Shown: piece after piece, positions 35,083-43,855 of the stretch
Numbering within the stretch: position 1 is the stretch's first letter
Layout of the letters: every line of letters begins with the position of its first letter
Assembly (NCBI GenBank): GCA_018110985.1
Contig: JAGAWT010000028.1
Coordinates: 27,892 to 91,891 of the forward strand
Source: Oscillospiraceae bacterium
GTDB taxonomy: Bacteria; Bacillota; Clostridia; Oscillospirales; Ruminococcaceae
DNA: 64,000 bases
Reading direction: 5' to 3'
The notes under the pieces: model-generated
The model's database searches: none
What the model was told of the DNA's origin: nothing
The model's input: the letters and a program-made list of their open reading frames with translations, nothing else
Program-made: the position numbers and the translations under genes

Positions 35083-36669
35083 ATGGATTGGTTGTTGAAC
35101 CACATGGGACTTATCGGCATCATAGTGCTGATAATCGTGATCATTAGCATCATAGCCTCAGGCTATGTCAAGGCTCCCCCCGACAAGGCTTTCATCATTT
35201 CCGGTCTGGGGAAGAAGTCAAAGGTCGTAATAGGTAAGGCTGCTATCAAGATACCCTTCCTGGAGAGACTTGATAAGCTGGATCTGGGACTTATGCCCGT
35301 TGACGTAAAGACAGCTTCCGCAGTTCCCACCGCAGACTACATCAACATTTCCGTTGACGGCGTCGTAAACGTAAAGGTGTCCCTTTCCCCCGAAGGCATA
35401 GCTCTTGCTCAGCAGAACTTCCTCAACAAGGACAGGCAGTACATCATTTCCGTTGCAAGAGAAGTCCTTGAAGGTAATATGCGTGAGATCGTAGGTACCA
35501 TGGAGCTTCGTGAAATGGTATCCAACCGTCAGAAGTTTGCTGACAAGGTAAAGGAAAACGCTTCTCCCGACCTTGCAAATATGGGCCTTGACATCGTTTC
35601 CTTCAACGTACAGAACTTCACCGACTCCCAGGGTGTCATAGATAACCTTGGTATAGACAACATCTCCAAGATCCAGAAGGATGCGTCCATCGCAAGAGCA
35701 AACGCCGACAGAGACGTGGCTGTTGCCCGTGCGGAAGCCAACAAGCAGGCTAACGACGCAAGAGTTGCCGCAGACCTTGAGATCGCAATGAAGAACAACG
35801 ATCTGTCCATCAAGCAGGCAGAGCTGAAGAAAGTAAGCGACATCAAGCAGGCGGAAGCCGATGCAGCCTACAAGATACAGGAAGAGGAACAGCGCAAGCA
35901 GATAGAGATCACCACCGCCAACGCAAATATCGCAAGGCAGGAAAAGGAAGTAGAGCTGGAGACCCAGAAGATCGCTATCCAGGAGCGCAGGCTGGATGCC
36001 GAGATCAAGAAGCAGGCAGAGGCCAAGAAGTTCGAACAGCAGCAGAAGGCGGATGCCTTCCTCTACACAAGGCAGAGAGAGGTCGAGGCCAAGAAGTTCG
36101 AGGATATCCAGAACGCAGAGGCAGAGCTTGCCGTAAAGCAGAGAGAAGCAGATGCAGCCTTCTATATGGCAGAGCAGGAAGCTAAGGCAGCCATGGCAAG
36201 AGCAGAGGCAGCCAAGTACGCAGCCGAGCAGGAGGCAGATGGTATCCGTGCAAAGGGTATAGCCGAGGCGGAAGCTGTGAAGGCTAAGGCTCTTGCGGAG
36301 GCAGAGGGTCTTAACAAGAAGGCAGAGGCTATGCAGAAGATGCAGGAAGCCGCTATACTCCAGATGTACTTCGAGAAGCTGCCCGAGATCGCAAAGGCAG
36401 TGGCAGAGCCCCTTACCAATATCGACCACATCACCATGTACGGCGACGGAAACACCACCAAGCTGGTTTCCGACATTACCCAGTCCACCACCCAGATCTC
36501 CACAGGTCTGCTTGACGGCATGGGCATCTCCCTGCAGGATCTTCTCAACAGCGTGCTCACCGGCAAGGCAATAGCCACCGGCATGAACACCGCCAACAAT
36601 GAGAAGCCCGGCAATGTGACCATCATCCACAACAACGACGGTTCCACCACCGTTGACGATGTGAACTGA
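35083..36669 (+). CDS. floT: flotillin (SPFH domain)
   Basis: 528 residues. One N-terminal membrane hairpin or helix (LLNHMGLIGIIVLIIVIIS), SPFH domain (about 30-190, with VPTADYINISVDGVVNVKV), then a long coiled coil of AEA/KQAEA repeats (about 200-410), ending in a Gly/Asn tail. Flotillins scaffold membrane microdomains. Start at 35083 is supported by AGGAG nine bases upstream; a longer frame from 35029 overlaps the promoter -10. No nfeD partner gene is adjacent. Single-gene unit with its own promoter and terminator. Confidence 0.93.
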   Translation: MDWLLNHMGLIGIIVLIIVIISIIASGYVKAPPDKAFIISGLGKKSKVVIGKAAIKIPFLERLDKLDLGLMPVDVKTASAVPTADYINISVDGVVNVKVSLSPEGIALAQQNFLNKDRQYIISVAREVLEGNMREIVGTMELREMVSNRQKFADKVKENASPDLANMGLDIVSFNVQNFTDSQGVIDNLGIDNISKIQKDASIARANADRDVAVARAEANKQANDARVAADLEIAMKNNDLSIKQAELKKVSDIKQAEADAAYKIQEEEQRKQIEITTANANIARQEKEVELETQKIAIQERRLDAEIKKQAEAKKFEQQQKADAFLYTRQREVEAKKFEDIQNAEAELAVKQREADAAFYMAEQEAKAAMARAEAAKYAAEQEADGIRAKGIAEAEAVKAKALAEAEGLNKKAEAMQKMQEAAILQMYFEKLPEIAKAVAEPLTNIDHITMYGDGNTTKLVSDITQSTTQISTGLLDGMGISLQDLLNSVLTGKAIATGMNTANNEKPGNVTIIHNNDGSTTVDDVN

Positions 36670-36683
36670 GGATAACAGTACAG

Positions 36684-36713
36684 GGACCCGCAGAAATGTC
36701 TGCGGGTCCTTTT
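36684..36713 (+). terminator. terminator after flotillin gene
   Basis: GGACCCGCAGA / TCTGCGGGTCC stem followed by TTTT. Confidence 0.85.
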
Positions 36714-36720
36714 CTGTGTA

Positions 36721-36813
36721 ATACTGATTTTTGACCGATGTATAGACAAGAAACAAGCCGCAAATGCTTGAATATAAGGTATTTGAGGCTATACATCGAG
36801 GAAGAATTAGTAT
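36721..36813. repeat. palindromic element, copy 5 (deleted form, 93 bp)
   Basis: Same orientation as copy 1 but lacks 12 bases around the second inner hairpin. Outer inverted ends are of the ATACTGATT/AATTAGTAT type seen in copy 2. Confidence 0.92.
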
Positions 36814-36906
36814 AAGTGGGCAAAATACAGCTCTTTTCGGCATAATAAGCCGCAATATGTGCTTGATTTGCGAAAGCTGATGTGGTATGATGGTACTGTG
36901 GATGTT

Positions 36907-37010
36907 ATAATGATCTTTGTCCATGTCCGGACGGGAAACAAGCCGCAAATGCTTGAATATAAGGTATCTGAGGCTTGGAGATCGTATATACATGGAGGAA
37001 GAAACAGTAT
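36907..37010. repeat. palindromic element, copy 6 (degenerate)
   Basis: The left third has diverged (CATGTCCGGACGGG replaces the usual stem), while the core ACAAGCCGCAAATGCTTG and the right end are kept. It lies 76 bases before the flavin reductase start. Confidence 0.88.
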
Positions 37011-37085
37011 GATGTGCGTGGCATCGTCTTTGCGGGACAAGCTCTTTTATGCCGCATCCGCCGGATATCGAAAGGAGATAGCAAA

Positions 37086-37703
37086 ATGAAGGTACTGATA
37101 CTGAACGGGAGCCCTCACACAAAGGGCAACACAGCCGCAGCCATAAATGAGATGCTGAAGGTGTTCTCCGAAGAGGGGATAGAGGCAGAGGTCTGTCAGA
37201 TAGGGAACAGGGACATCAGAGGGTGTATAGCCTGCGGCACCTGTGCTGAAAGGGGCAGATGCGTTTTTGATGATGAGGTCAATGCCATAGCCGGCAAGTT
37301 TGAGGAGGCTGACGGTCTTGTTGCCGCATCTCCCGTGTACTACGGCTCCGCAAACGCTACACTTGTAGCGTGCCTTGACAGGCTTTTTTACAGCACACCC
37401 TTCGACAAGACCATGAAGGTGGGCGCAAGCGTGGTAGTTGCCCGCAGAGGCGGATGTACAGCCACCTTTGATGAACTCAACAAGTATTTTACGATAAGCG
37501 GTATGCCCGTGGCATCCAGCCGTTACTGGAACCTGATACACGGTGCTGCACAGGGTGAGGCGGCAGAGGACGGAGAGGGACTTCAGACCATGCGTGTGCT
37601 GGCAAGGAACATGAGTTTTCTCATGAAGTCCATTGCTCTGGGAAAGGAAAAATACGGTCTCCCCAAGACGGAAGAACCGGTGTGGACCAATTTTGTAAGA
37701 TAG
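37086..37703 (+). CDS. flavodoxin-fold NADPH-dependent FMN reductase family protein
   Basis: 205 residues. N-terminal phosphate loop LNGSPHTKGNTAAAI binds FMN; GCIACGTCAERGRC (Cys47, 50, 53, 59) resembles the cysteine motif of iron-sulfur flavoproteins or of the NAD(P)H oxidoreductase group; VAASPVYYGSANATL continues the flavin site. Likely a cytosolic electron-transfer or quinone/disulfide reductase; substrate unknown. AAAGGAG before the ATG at 37086 sets the start. A 105-bp element begins three bases after its stop codon. Confidence 0.85.
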   Translation: MKVLILNGSPHTKGNTAAAINEMLKVFSEEGIEAEVCQIGNRDIRGCIACGTCAERGRCVFDDEVNAIAGKFEEADGLVAASPVYYGSANATLVACLDRLFYSTPFDKTMKVGASVVVARRGGCTATFDELNKYFTISGMPVASSRYWNLIHGAAQGEAAEDGEGLQTMRVLARNMSFLMKSIALGKEKYGLPKTEEPVWTNFVR

Positions 37704-37706
37704 CTG

Positions 37707-37811
37707 ATGCTGATCCTTACTCGATGTATAGACGGTCTCCAAGCCTCAGAACCCTTATGTTCAAGCATTTGCTGCTTGTTTCCTGTCTGTACATCCGTCA
37801 GAGATCAGTAT
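37707..37811. repeat. 105-bp palindromic element, copy 7
   Basis: Reverse orientation, starting three bases after the TAG of the flavin reductase gene, so it is read in the same sense relative to its upstream gene as copies 1, 3 and 8. Changes in both stems leave G-U pairs on the plus strand. Confidence 0.94.
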
Positions 37812-37812
37812 G

Positions 37813-37846
37813 AAAAATATACCCTCCGCTGCGGCGGAGGGTATAT
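37813..37846 (-). terminator. terminator of PAP2 gene
   Basis: ATATACCCTCCGC / GCGGAGGGTATAT stem followed on the minus strand by TTTTT. It probably also stops plus-strand transcripts that cross element copy 7. Confidence 0.8.
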
Positions 37847-37920
37847 CAGATCTCACGGGGATGTACGGATGAGCTCTGTGCGGCGTCCCCTGTACATCGG
37901 CGGCAGGCAGAGAACGCTTG

Positions 37921-38868
37921 TCACTTCGCCTTGTTTGCTGTCTTGATGACGAGCGGGAACAGAGCCAGATAATAGCAGGTGTATATGACCGAGAACAGCA
38001 GCTTGCCCCAGTGGGAGCCGAGCCATGCCACGATGACGGGGTTCACTGCCTTTTTCAGCACCACCATGAGCGCAAGTCCGGCAATGCCGATGATGATGTT
38101 CTTTGCACAGAGCCTGCCGGGCTTGAAGCGTATCCATGTCTTTTCGACGGCTCTTGCGATGATAAAGCCTATTACCTTGCCGATATCACCGTAGCCGTCA
38201 TTCATCATCTTCTGCGGGTCTACAAGCAGGGTGCCGTCCTCCTTCAGATCCATAGGGTATTTCTTGAATGTGATGTAGATGATGCCGAGCCAGCAGACGA
38301 TAAAGCCGCACAGCAGGAAGATGTTTTCCTTGTCGGGGTGCTCATCGAGGTATGCAAAGAGCCTGACGGTGACAAAAAGGCTGAGAACGGACAGCAGCAG
38401 TCCCACGCATACATCCTGTGGAGTGTGTACGCCGAGGTAATTCCTTGAAAAGGCGTTAAGGCACACGAAAACGATCATCACAACGGAGATCGGGCGGGTC
38501 TGCTTTTTGTCCTTCATTGCCAGGGCGGTGCCAAGACCCAGCGGAGAGCCTGTGGTGGTGTGTCCGCTGGGGAAGGAATAGCCTGTGGCAGTCCTTATGG
38601 AATCTCCTGCGGGGATCACCCTCGCATCCCTTATCCACGGGCGGTAGACGCAGGCGGTGAGCTTTATCAGCGGCGTTATGAGCATACAGAAACAGTAGGA
38701 AACAAGGGCGTAAAGCCCCTTTTTCCTGTCCACGCACCAGTAGATGAATACGGGTATTAAAATGAGATAATCCACCGCAAACATGGAAACAAATTCCATA
38801 AACGGTGTCAGTGCGTTGTTAATGGCATTCCTGAAGTCCTGGAGCCATAAAAGGTATTGGATGTCCAA
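37921..38868 (-). CDS. PAP2-family membrane phosphatase
   Basis: 315 residues with about eight membrane helices. All three phosphatase motifs are present: KLTACVYRP (Lys69, Arg76), PSGHTTTG (100-107) and SRNYLGVHTPQD (Arg142, His148, Asp152). Such enzymes remove phosphate from lipid phosphates, including undecaprenyl diphosphate; this longer form with a multi-helix C-terminal half is common in Firmicutes. AGGAG lies upstream of the start, with its own promoter at 38973-39001. Confidence 0.9.
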   Translation of the reverse strand: MDIQYLLWLQDFRNAINNALTPFMEFVSMFAVDYLILIPVFIYWCVDRKKGLYALVSYCFCMLITPLIKLTACVYRPWIRDARVIPAGDSIRTATGYSFPSGHTTTGSPLGLGTALAMKDKKQTRPISVVMIVFVCLNAFSRNYLGVHTPQDVCVGLLLSVLSLFVTVRLFAYLDEHPDKENIFLLCGFIVCWLGIIYITFKKYPMDLKEDGTLLVDPQKMMNDGYGDIGKVIGFIIARAVEKTWIRFKPGRLCAKNIIIGIAGLALMVVLKKAVNPVIVAWLGSHWGKLLFSVIYTCYYLALFPLVIKTANKAK

Positions 38869-38972
38869 AGTATCACTCCTTTTTGATGATCCGGAAATAC
38901 TGTCCCGATGAGACGGCCGTGTGGGGATGATCCTTCCGTCAGCATCCGTGTGCTTTCGGTGATAATACCTAC

Positions 38973-39001
38973 ATTATAGACCATATCAATGTAAAAATCA
39001 A
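38973..39001 (-). promoter_or_regulatory. sigma-A promoter of PAP2 gene
   Basis: TTGATT-17-TATAAT on the minus strand, with a leader of about 100 bases. Confidence 0.8.
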
Positions 39002-39030
39002 TGCTTTTTTGGAACTCACATCACCTGCAT

Positions 39031-39062
39031 AAAACACCGGGCACCCCTTTCGGGGTGCCGGG
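39031..39062 (-). terminator. terminator after MATE gene
   Basis: GGCACCCC / GGGGTGCC stem with loop TTTC; TGTTTT follows on the minus strand. Confidence 0.65.
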
Positions 39063-39099
39063 CGTCGGAGAGGTATCTATGAAATGATCATGGAAATGA

Positions 39100-40479
39100 T
39101 CATGCTGTCTTCGGTCTTTGTACCGCCGTGATGACGGTGTCGCTGCAGGAGTGTTTCCTGCTTTCCCTTGTGTAGACTGCGATGAATGCTGCCGTGTTGA
39201 CGGCAAGGGCACCCACCCATGCAGCTACCTCCGCCAGTGCCGTGGCTTTGAAGCCCAGAGGCCCCACAAGGATGATTATGGCGCTCATCCTCAGCACCAT
39301 CTCAAGTATGCCTGAAAGCATGGGCACAAACGGGAAGCCCATTCCCTGAACGGCGTTTCTGATGACAAAGAGGAAGTCCACCGCTATTATCATCACGCCG
39401 CATATGGGCAGGAACTGCGCTGCATAGCCTATCTCCATGCTGCCGTTGAGAAGAACGGATGCAAGCTGACGGGGCAGAAGCACCATGGCAGAACCAAGGG
39501 TCACATAGGATATGGCTGCGATGCCGAGGCACACTTTCAGTCCCTCTTTTATGCGGTCAAAGCGCTTTGCGCCGTAGTTCTGGCCCGTGTAGGAGGACAT
39601 GGTGACACCCGCAGTGGCAGCAGGCTGCATAAACATATTAAGGTACTTGCTGCAGGCGGAGTATGCGGATGTGAAAGCAACGCCCAGTCCGTTTACATGG
39701 TACTGCACAACCATGCAGCCCACGGCGGTGATGGAGTTCATAAGAGCCATGGGGATGCCGTTTTTCAGCAGCACACCGTACATGGACACATCTACCTTCA
39801 TATCCTCACGGGAAAGGGCGAGGAAATCTATTTTCCTCAGCCTGTTGATGCAGACAGCAGCCGAAATCACCTGGGAGATGATGGTGGCAAGAGCCGCACT
39901 TATGACACCCATCTTGAACACGAATATGAAAAGGGAGTCCATGGTGATGTTGAGTATGGAGGAAATTATTATGGCAGTGAGAGGTGTGCGGCTGTCACCC
40001 AGAGAACGGAGTATGCCCGAGCTCATGTTGTAGGCGATAGTGGCTGTAAGCCCGCCGAAAAGCACATAGCCGTAGGCGAGGCTGTCCTCTATGATGGAAC
40101 TGTCCGTGCGAAGCATCATCAGTATGGGGCGCAGGAAGATCATGCTGAAGATCGTGAGCCCTGCCGCCAGTATGGCAGCCAGCTGTATGGATGAGGCAAG
40201 GGTCTTTCTCAGCTTGGGAAGATCCTTTTCGCCGAAACGCTGGGCGATGAGTATGGAAAAGCCGTTTGCAAGCCCCATGGAAAAGCCTATGATGAGGAAG
40301 CAGAGGGATGACATATTTCCCACCGCAGCCAGAGCTCTGTCACCCAGACCCTTTCCCACGATGGCGGTGTCCGCAAAGTTGTAGAACTGCTGCAGGGTAT
40401 TGGTCAGGAGCAGGGGAAAGAAGAATTTGAGTATTACCCCGGACGGCTTCCCCTCTGTAAAGTCTATTGTTCTTGTCAT
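39100..40479 (-). CDS. MATE-family multidrug exporter
   Basis: About 459 residues with twelve membrane segments in two homologous halves. The N-terminus TIDFTEGKPSGVILKFFFPL and FADTAIVGKGLGDRALAAVG are typical of MATE (DinF/NorM-like) transporters, which expel drugs or metabolites using Na+ or H+. AGGTGA eight bases upstream sets the ATG at 40479. It is divergent from an AraC-type regulator gene, which is the likely controller. Confidence 0.93.
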   Translation of the reverse strand: MTRTIDFTEGKPSGVILKFFFPLLLTNTLQQFYNFADTAIVGKGLGDRALAAVGNMSSLCFLIIGFSMGLANGFSILIAQRFGEKDLPKLRKTLASSIQLAAILAAGLTIFSMIFLRPILMMLRTDSSIIEDSLAYGYVLFGGLTATIAYNMSSGILRSLGDSRTPLTAIIISSILNITMDSLFIFVFKMGVISAALATIISQVISAAVCINRLRKIDFLALSREDMKVDVSMYGVLLKNGIPMALMNSITAVGCMVVQYHVNGLGVAFTSAYSACSKYLNMFMQPAATAGVTMSSYTGQNYGAKRFDRIKEGLKVCLGIAAISYVTLGSAMVLLPRQLASVLLNGSMEIGYAAQFLPICGVMIIAVDFLFVIRNAVQGMGFPFVPMLSGILEMVLRMSAIIILVGPLGFKATALAEVAAWVGALAVNTAAFIAVYTRESRKHSCSDTVITAVQRPKTA

Positions 40480-40542
40480 GTTATTTTCACCTTCGATCAT
40501 AGGGTATTATATCAAATAAAGCTTTTTAGTATATCATTTCTG

Positions 40543-40571
40543 TTGCATTTTTTATAAATTTGTGGTAGAAT
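40543..40571 (+). promoter_or_regulatory. promoter of AraC-family regulator
   Basis: TTGCAT-17-TAGAAT. No equally clear promoter is seen for the divergent MATE gene, in keeping with activation. Confidence 0.7.
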
Positions 40572-40622
40572 TTAATATATAGATATTTTGTGCAATGTGC
40601 AAGGAAATGCAGGTGACATTTT

Positions 40623-41375
40623 GTGAATACTACACGAGAACTGAATTACAGGCTCTTTGTCCAGATGGAAGAGGAATTCAGGCGGACGGATATAAAGAGC
40701 GAGTTTTCCCGCTATGACGATATAAAAAACGGCAATGTGGAAAAGGTAAAGGAGAACTTCAAGGAGATAAAGAGGGACTACTACAAAGGAAAGGGGATGC
40801 TTTCGGAGGATCTTCTCCGGAACAACATCTACCACTTTGTCATAGGCACGGGAATAATCGCAAGGGTGTGCATAGACGGGGGCATGAAGCATGATGTGGC
40901 ATACACCCTCAGCGATATCTACATCAGGCGGGCAGACAAATGCCGCACCCCGCAGGAGGTCATAGACCTGACCGGGCTCATGATGGTGGACTTTGCTGAA
41001 AGGATGAACGACATCCGCCGTGGTGGCAATGTGTCTCTCCATGTGAGGCGGGCAGTGGACTACATCTACGCAAACCTTCATTCCAACCTGACACTGCGTG
41101 AGATAGCCGAACACGAGGGCATTGACAAAAGCTACCTCTCCAAGCTGTTCTCCAAAGAGATGGGCATTCCCGTGAAAGCCTACATCCTGCGTGCCAAGGT
41201 GTTCACCGCCGCAAATATACTGGTCTTTTCGGATTTTCCCATCTCCGACATAACCAATTCTCTGGGCTTTTCCTCTCAGAGCGCCTTCACATCAGCATTC
41301 AAGAAGATAATGGGCACCACGCCCCTTGCCTACCGCAGCGAACATTCGGGTAAAGGTATGGTGATAGGGAGGTAG
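40623..41375 (+). CDS. AraC-family transcriptional regulator
   Basis: 250 residues. The C-terminal 100 residues hold two helix-turn-helix motifs: LTLREIAEHEGIDKSYLSKLF and SDITNSLGFSSQSAFTSAFK, with the usual GTTPLAYR ending. The N-terminal 140 residues form no cupin that I recognise and may be a distinct helical effector domain. Start is GTG at 40623 with AGGTGA six bases upstream. Divergent gene is a MATE exporter. Confidence 0.9.
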   Translation: MNTTRELNYRLFVQMEEEFRRTDIKSEFSRYDDIKNGNVEKVKENFKEIKRDYYKGKGMLSEDLLRNNIYHFVIGTGIIARVCIDGGMKHDVAYTLSDIYIRRADKCRTPQEVIDLTGLMMVDFAERMNDIRRGGNVSLHVRRAVDYIYANLHSNLTLREIAEHEGIDKSYLSKLFSKEMGIPVKAYILRAKVFTAANILVFSDFPISDITNSLGFSSQSAFTSAFKKIMGTTPLAYRSEHSGKGMVIGR

Positions 41376-41400
41376 CGGTCATGTGCTTCTCCCTGCGGGG

Positions 41401-41438
41401 AGCATCCCGTATATCTGACCAAAGGATGGATGCTTTTT
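41401..41438 (+). terminator. terminator after AraC gene
   Basis: AGCATCC / GGATGCT stem followed by TTTTT. Confidence 0.75.
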
Positions 41439-41542
41439 CAGGGCATTTCGTTTTTGCACTCAGAATATGTGTGTATTATTTCAGGTCATATTTGTGCATT
41501 CATACAAATTTTGCAAATAAGATAAAATTTACAAAAAAACTA

Positions 41543-41570
41543 TTGCATTTACCACAAAATAGATTATAAT
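41543..41570 (+). promoter_or_regulatory. promoter of pilus operon
   Basis: TTGCAT-16-TATAAT in a strongly AT-rich region, about 100 bases before the first pilus gene. Confidence 0.7.
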
Positions 41571-41669
41571 GATAATATCTATAAGTGTCTCCCCTTGCTT
41601 TTGCATTAAGGGAGGCGAAATAAGGCAAAGACAGGGCAAGATGCCCTGTTATCCTACAGGTGGTGTATC

Positions 41670-42365
41670 GTGGCAGAGATGACCGAAGAAACAAGCGCCC
41701 CTGCCGGCTCCGTCACAGGTGCGGAGGCTGCGGCAGAAGAACACACGGGGGGACACACAGGGGGACACACGGGGGAAGAAAAAGCGGCGGCAGGTACGGC
41801 GGCAGCTAAAGACGGTGCCGCAGCGGACGGCTCCTCCCCCTCATCTTCCGAAAAGCCGAAGGGCAGAAAGAAAAAGAAGAGATCTGCGCTGTGGTATGCC
41901 GTGTCCTTCTTTGCAAAGATCGGGCTGACGGTCATTGCGGTGTGGGCGCTGCTGAGATTCGTGGGCGGCGTGTTCATGTGTCACGACAACAGTGCCTTCC
42001 CCATGATAAAGGACGGCGATCTTGTCATCACTTACAGGCTGGATCCCATCAGGCAGGGCGATGTGGTGGTGTACCGTCACGGCGGCACTGTGCATTTCGG
42101 TCGTGTGTGCGCAGTTGCAGGTGACAAGGTGGAGCTGGGCGGCAGTATCGTGACCGTCAACGGCTACGGGCTGTATGAAGATACGGTCTATCCCACATCT
42201 GCGGAGGGTGCTGAGATATCCTTTCCCTACACCGTTCCCGACGGCTGCGTTTTCGTTCTCAACGACTACCGCAGCGACCTGAGCGACAGCAGATCCTACG
42301 GAGGGATCCCCCTGGAGGACACCGAAGGAAAAGCGATCTTTATTGTGAGACGACGTGGAATCTGA
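41670..42365 (+). CDS. signal-peptidase-I-like pilus protein lacking catalytic Lys (SipA-like)
   Basis: 231 residues: an Ala/Gly/Glu-rich cytoplasmic leader of about 70 residues (with HTGGHTGGHTG repeats), one membrane helix (about 75-95), then the S26 fold. SAFPMIKDGD keeps Ser108 of the SxxP motif, and NDYRSDLSDSRSYG is box E. Where active enzymes have Lys-Arg, this protein reads VHFGRVCAVAGD with Gly144. In Streptococcus pyogenes pilus islands, SipA likewise lacks catalytic residues (Ser to Asp and Lys to Gly) and acts as an assembly factor. First gene of the pilus operon. Confidence 0.85.
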   Translation: MAEMTEETSAPAGSVTGAEAAAEEHTGGHTGGHTGEEKAAAGTAAAKDGAAADGSSPSSSEKPKGRKKKKRSALWYAVSFFAKIGLTVIAVWALLRFVGGVFMCHDNSAFPMIKDGDLVITYRLDPIRQGDVVVYRHGGTVHFGRVCAVAGDKVELGGSIVTVNGYGLYEDTVYPTSAEGAEISFPYTVPDGCVFVLNDYRSDLSDSRSYGGIPLEDTEGKAIFIVRRRGI

Positions 42366-42387
42366 AACTTGATAAGAGGGTGAACAT

Positions 42388-43821
42388 ATGAAAAAGAAAC
42401 GATTGGCTGCCCTGTTTATGGCAGCAGCTTCAGCTTTGTCCATGAGCATGGTTTCCCCCGCAGCCTTTGCGGATGACGGTGCTCCGGGAGACAGCGGCGA
42501 AGACACAAGCATAGGCGGCACGGGCGGCGAAGGCGGAAGCACAGACACCGGCTTCTATGCTATGGATACCTCTGCCTCCAGCAAGACAACCTTTACATTC
42601 AACAAGTATCTTATCATGGATAAGAATGTGAATGTTCCCGCAGTTGCTTTTAATTTTGAGATAGCTCCCGACACGGATGTAAATGAAAAGGAGTGTGCTG
42701 ACGGACTTTTCCTCTACAAGGGCGTAGGCGTTCCTTCCGTGAGCAATCAGGCAGAGTTTGATGCAGGAAAGTCCACCAATACCGAGCCGTACAACACCCA
42801 CGACAACAAAAACAGCCCCGTTTCCATAGATGTCCTTGTTACAAGCGACGTGAACAAGAAGTATGCTGTGGATGAGGTGACAGTGGATTTCGGAGGTGTT
42901 ACCTTTGATGAGCCCGGTGTTTACAGGTACAAGGTGAACGAAACTCTTGATGATGACGGCACCTACACCTGCAGGACGGCTAAGGTCAAGACCCTTGATG
43001 TGTATGTTGATGACTGCACCACAGACCCTGCTGTTCCCACACTGAGGATCGGCGGCTATGTTATGTATGACAAGCTCCTTGCAAACAGCGAAGAACCCAA
43101 AAACGGCGATCCGCTGGGCTACAACAAGGACGGAGATCTGGTGGAGGAGCCTGCTCCCGAAGATGCTCAGGGTCTCAAGAGCACAGGCTTTATCAACGAG
43201 ATGCACGGCTTTGACCTCACCTTCGGCAAGGAGGTCACCGGAAACCAGGGCTCCAAGGACAAGTATTTCAAATTCCTGCTGTCCATTGAAAATGCCATGC
43301 CGAACCACACATACCATGTCTGCGTGAACGGGAATATCAGCGGTGTCATAGGCAATGCGGATGCGACTGTTGAGGAAAACAACGCCACTAACAGCAACTA
43401 TCTGGGCAAGACCAATGATGTGACCATTACCACCGATGCCGACGGCAAGGTGACCGAAAAGGAATACTATCTCCATGACGGTCAGTACATCACCGTCTGC
43501 GGGCTTGAAAAGGGCGTAAAGTATACTGTCACGGAGCCCGACCCCGAGGGATATGTTTCTGTTGCGGGTATCAAAGCTGATGACAGCTCTATGGAGAGGG
43601 ATTCCTCTAACGAGGGCTTTGATGAGTTCAAGGATCCCACCACTGGCACCATCAGCAGTGCCTCTGTCTACACCGGCTTCACCAACAGCCGCACAGGCAC
43701 CATCCCCACAGGCATACTTCTCTCCGTTGCGGCTCCTGCGGGCATAGGTCTCTGCGTACTGGGCGGCATTATCTTCCTGGCTGTAAAGCGCAGCAGGAAG
43801 GACGAGGACGAAGAGGAATGA
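42388..43821 (+). CDS. FctA-like major pilin with VPTG-type sorting signal
   Basis: 477 residues. Signal peptide (MKKKRLAALFMAAASALSMS, cut near AFA-DD), Gly/Ser linker, then two or three Spy0128/FctA-like Ig folds: FNKYLIMDKNVNVPAVAFNFEI and FDEPGVYRYKVNE in the first, FGKEVTGNQGSKDKYFKF and YYLHDGQYITVCGLEKG in the second. The Lys and Glu positions fit internal Lys-Asn isopeptide bonds. C-terminus: GTIPTG, hydrophobic stretch and KRSRKDEDEEE, like the EVPTG/VVPTG signals used by class B pilus sortases. Lies between the SipA-like gene and the sortase gene. Confidence 0.85.
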   Translation: MKKKRLAALFMAAASALSMSMVSPAAFADDGAPGDSGEDTSIGGTGGEGGSTDTGFYAMDTSASSKTTFTFNKYLIMDKNVNVPAVAFNFEIAPDTDVNEKECADGLFLYKGVGVPSVSNQAEFDAGKSTNTEPYNTHDNKNSPVSIDVLVTSDVNKKYAVDEVTVDFGGVTFDEPGVYRYKVNETLDDDGTYTCRTAKVKTLDVYVDDCTTDPAVPTLRIGGYVMYDKLLANSEEPKNGDPLGYNKDGDLVEEPAPEDAQGLKSTGFINEMHGFDLTFGKEVTGNQGSKDKYFKFLLSIENAMPNHTYHVCVNGNISGVIGNADATVEENNATNSNYLGKTNDVTITTDADGKVTEKEYYLHDGQYITVCGLEKGVKYTVTEPDPEGYVSVAGIKADDSSMERDSSNEGFDEFKDPTTGTISSASVYTGFTNSRTGTIPTGILLSVAAPAGIGLCVLGGIIFLAVKRSRKDEDEEE

Positions 43822-43855
43822 GCACTGCCTCCGACGGCATGAGTCAAGAAGCAAA

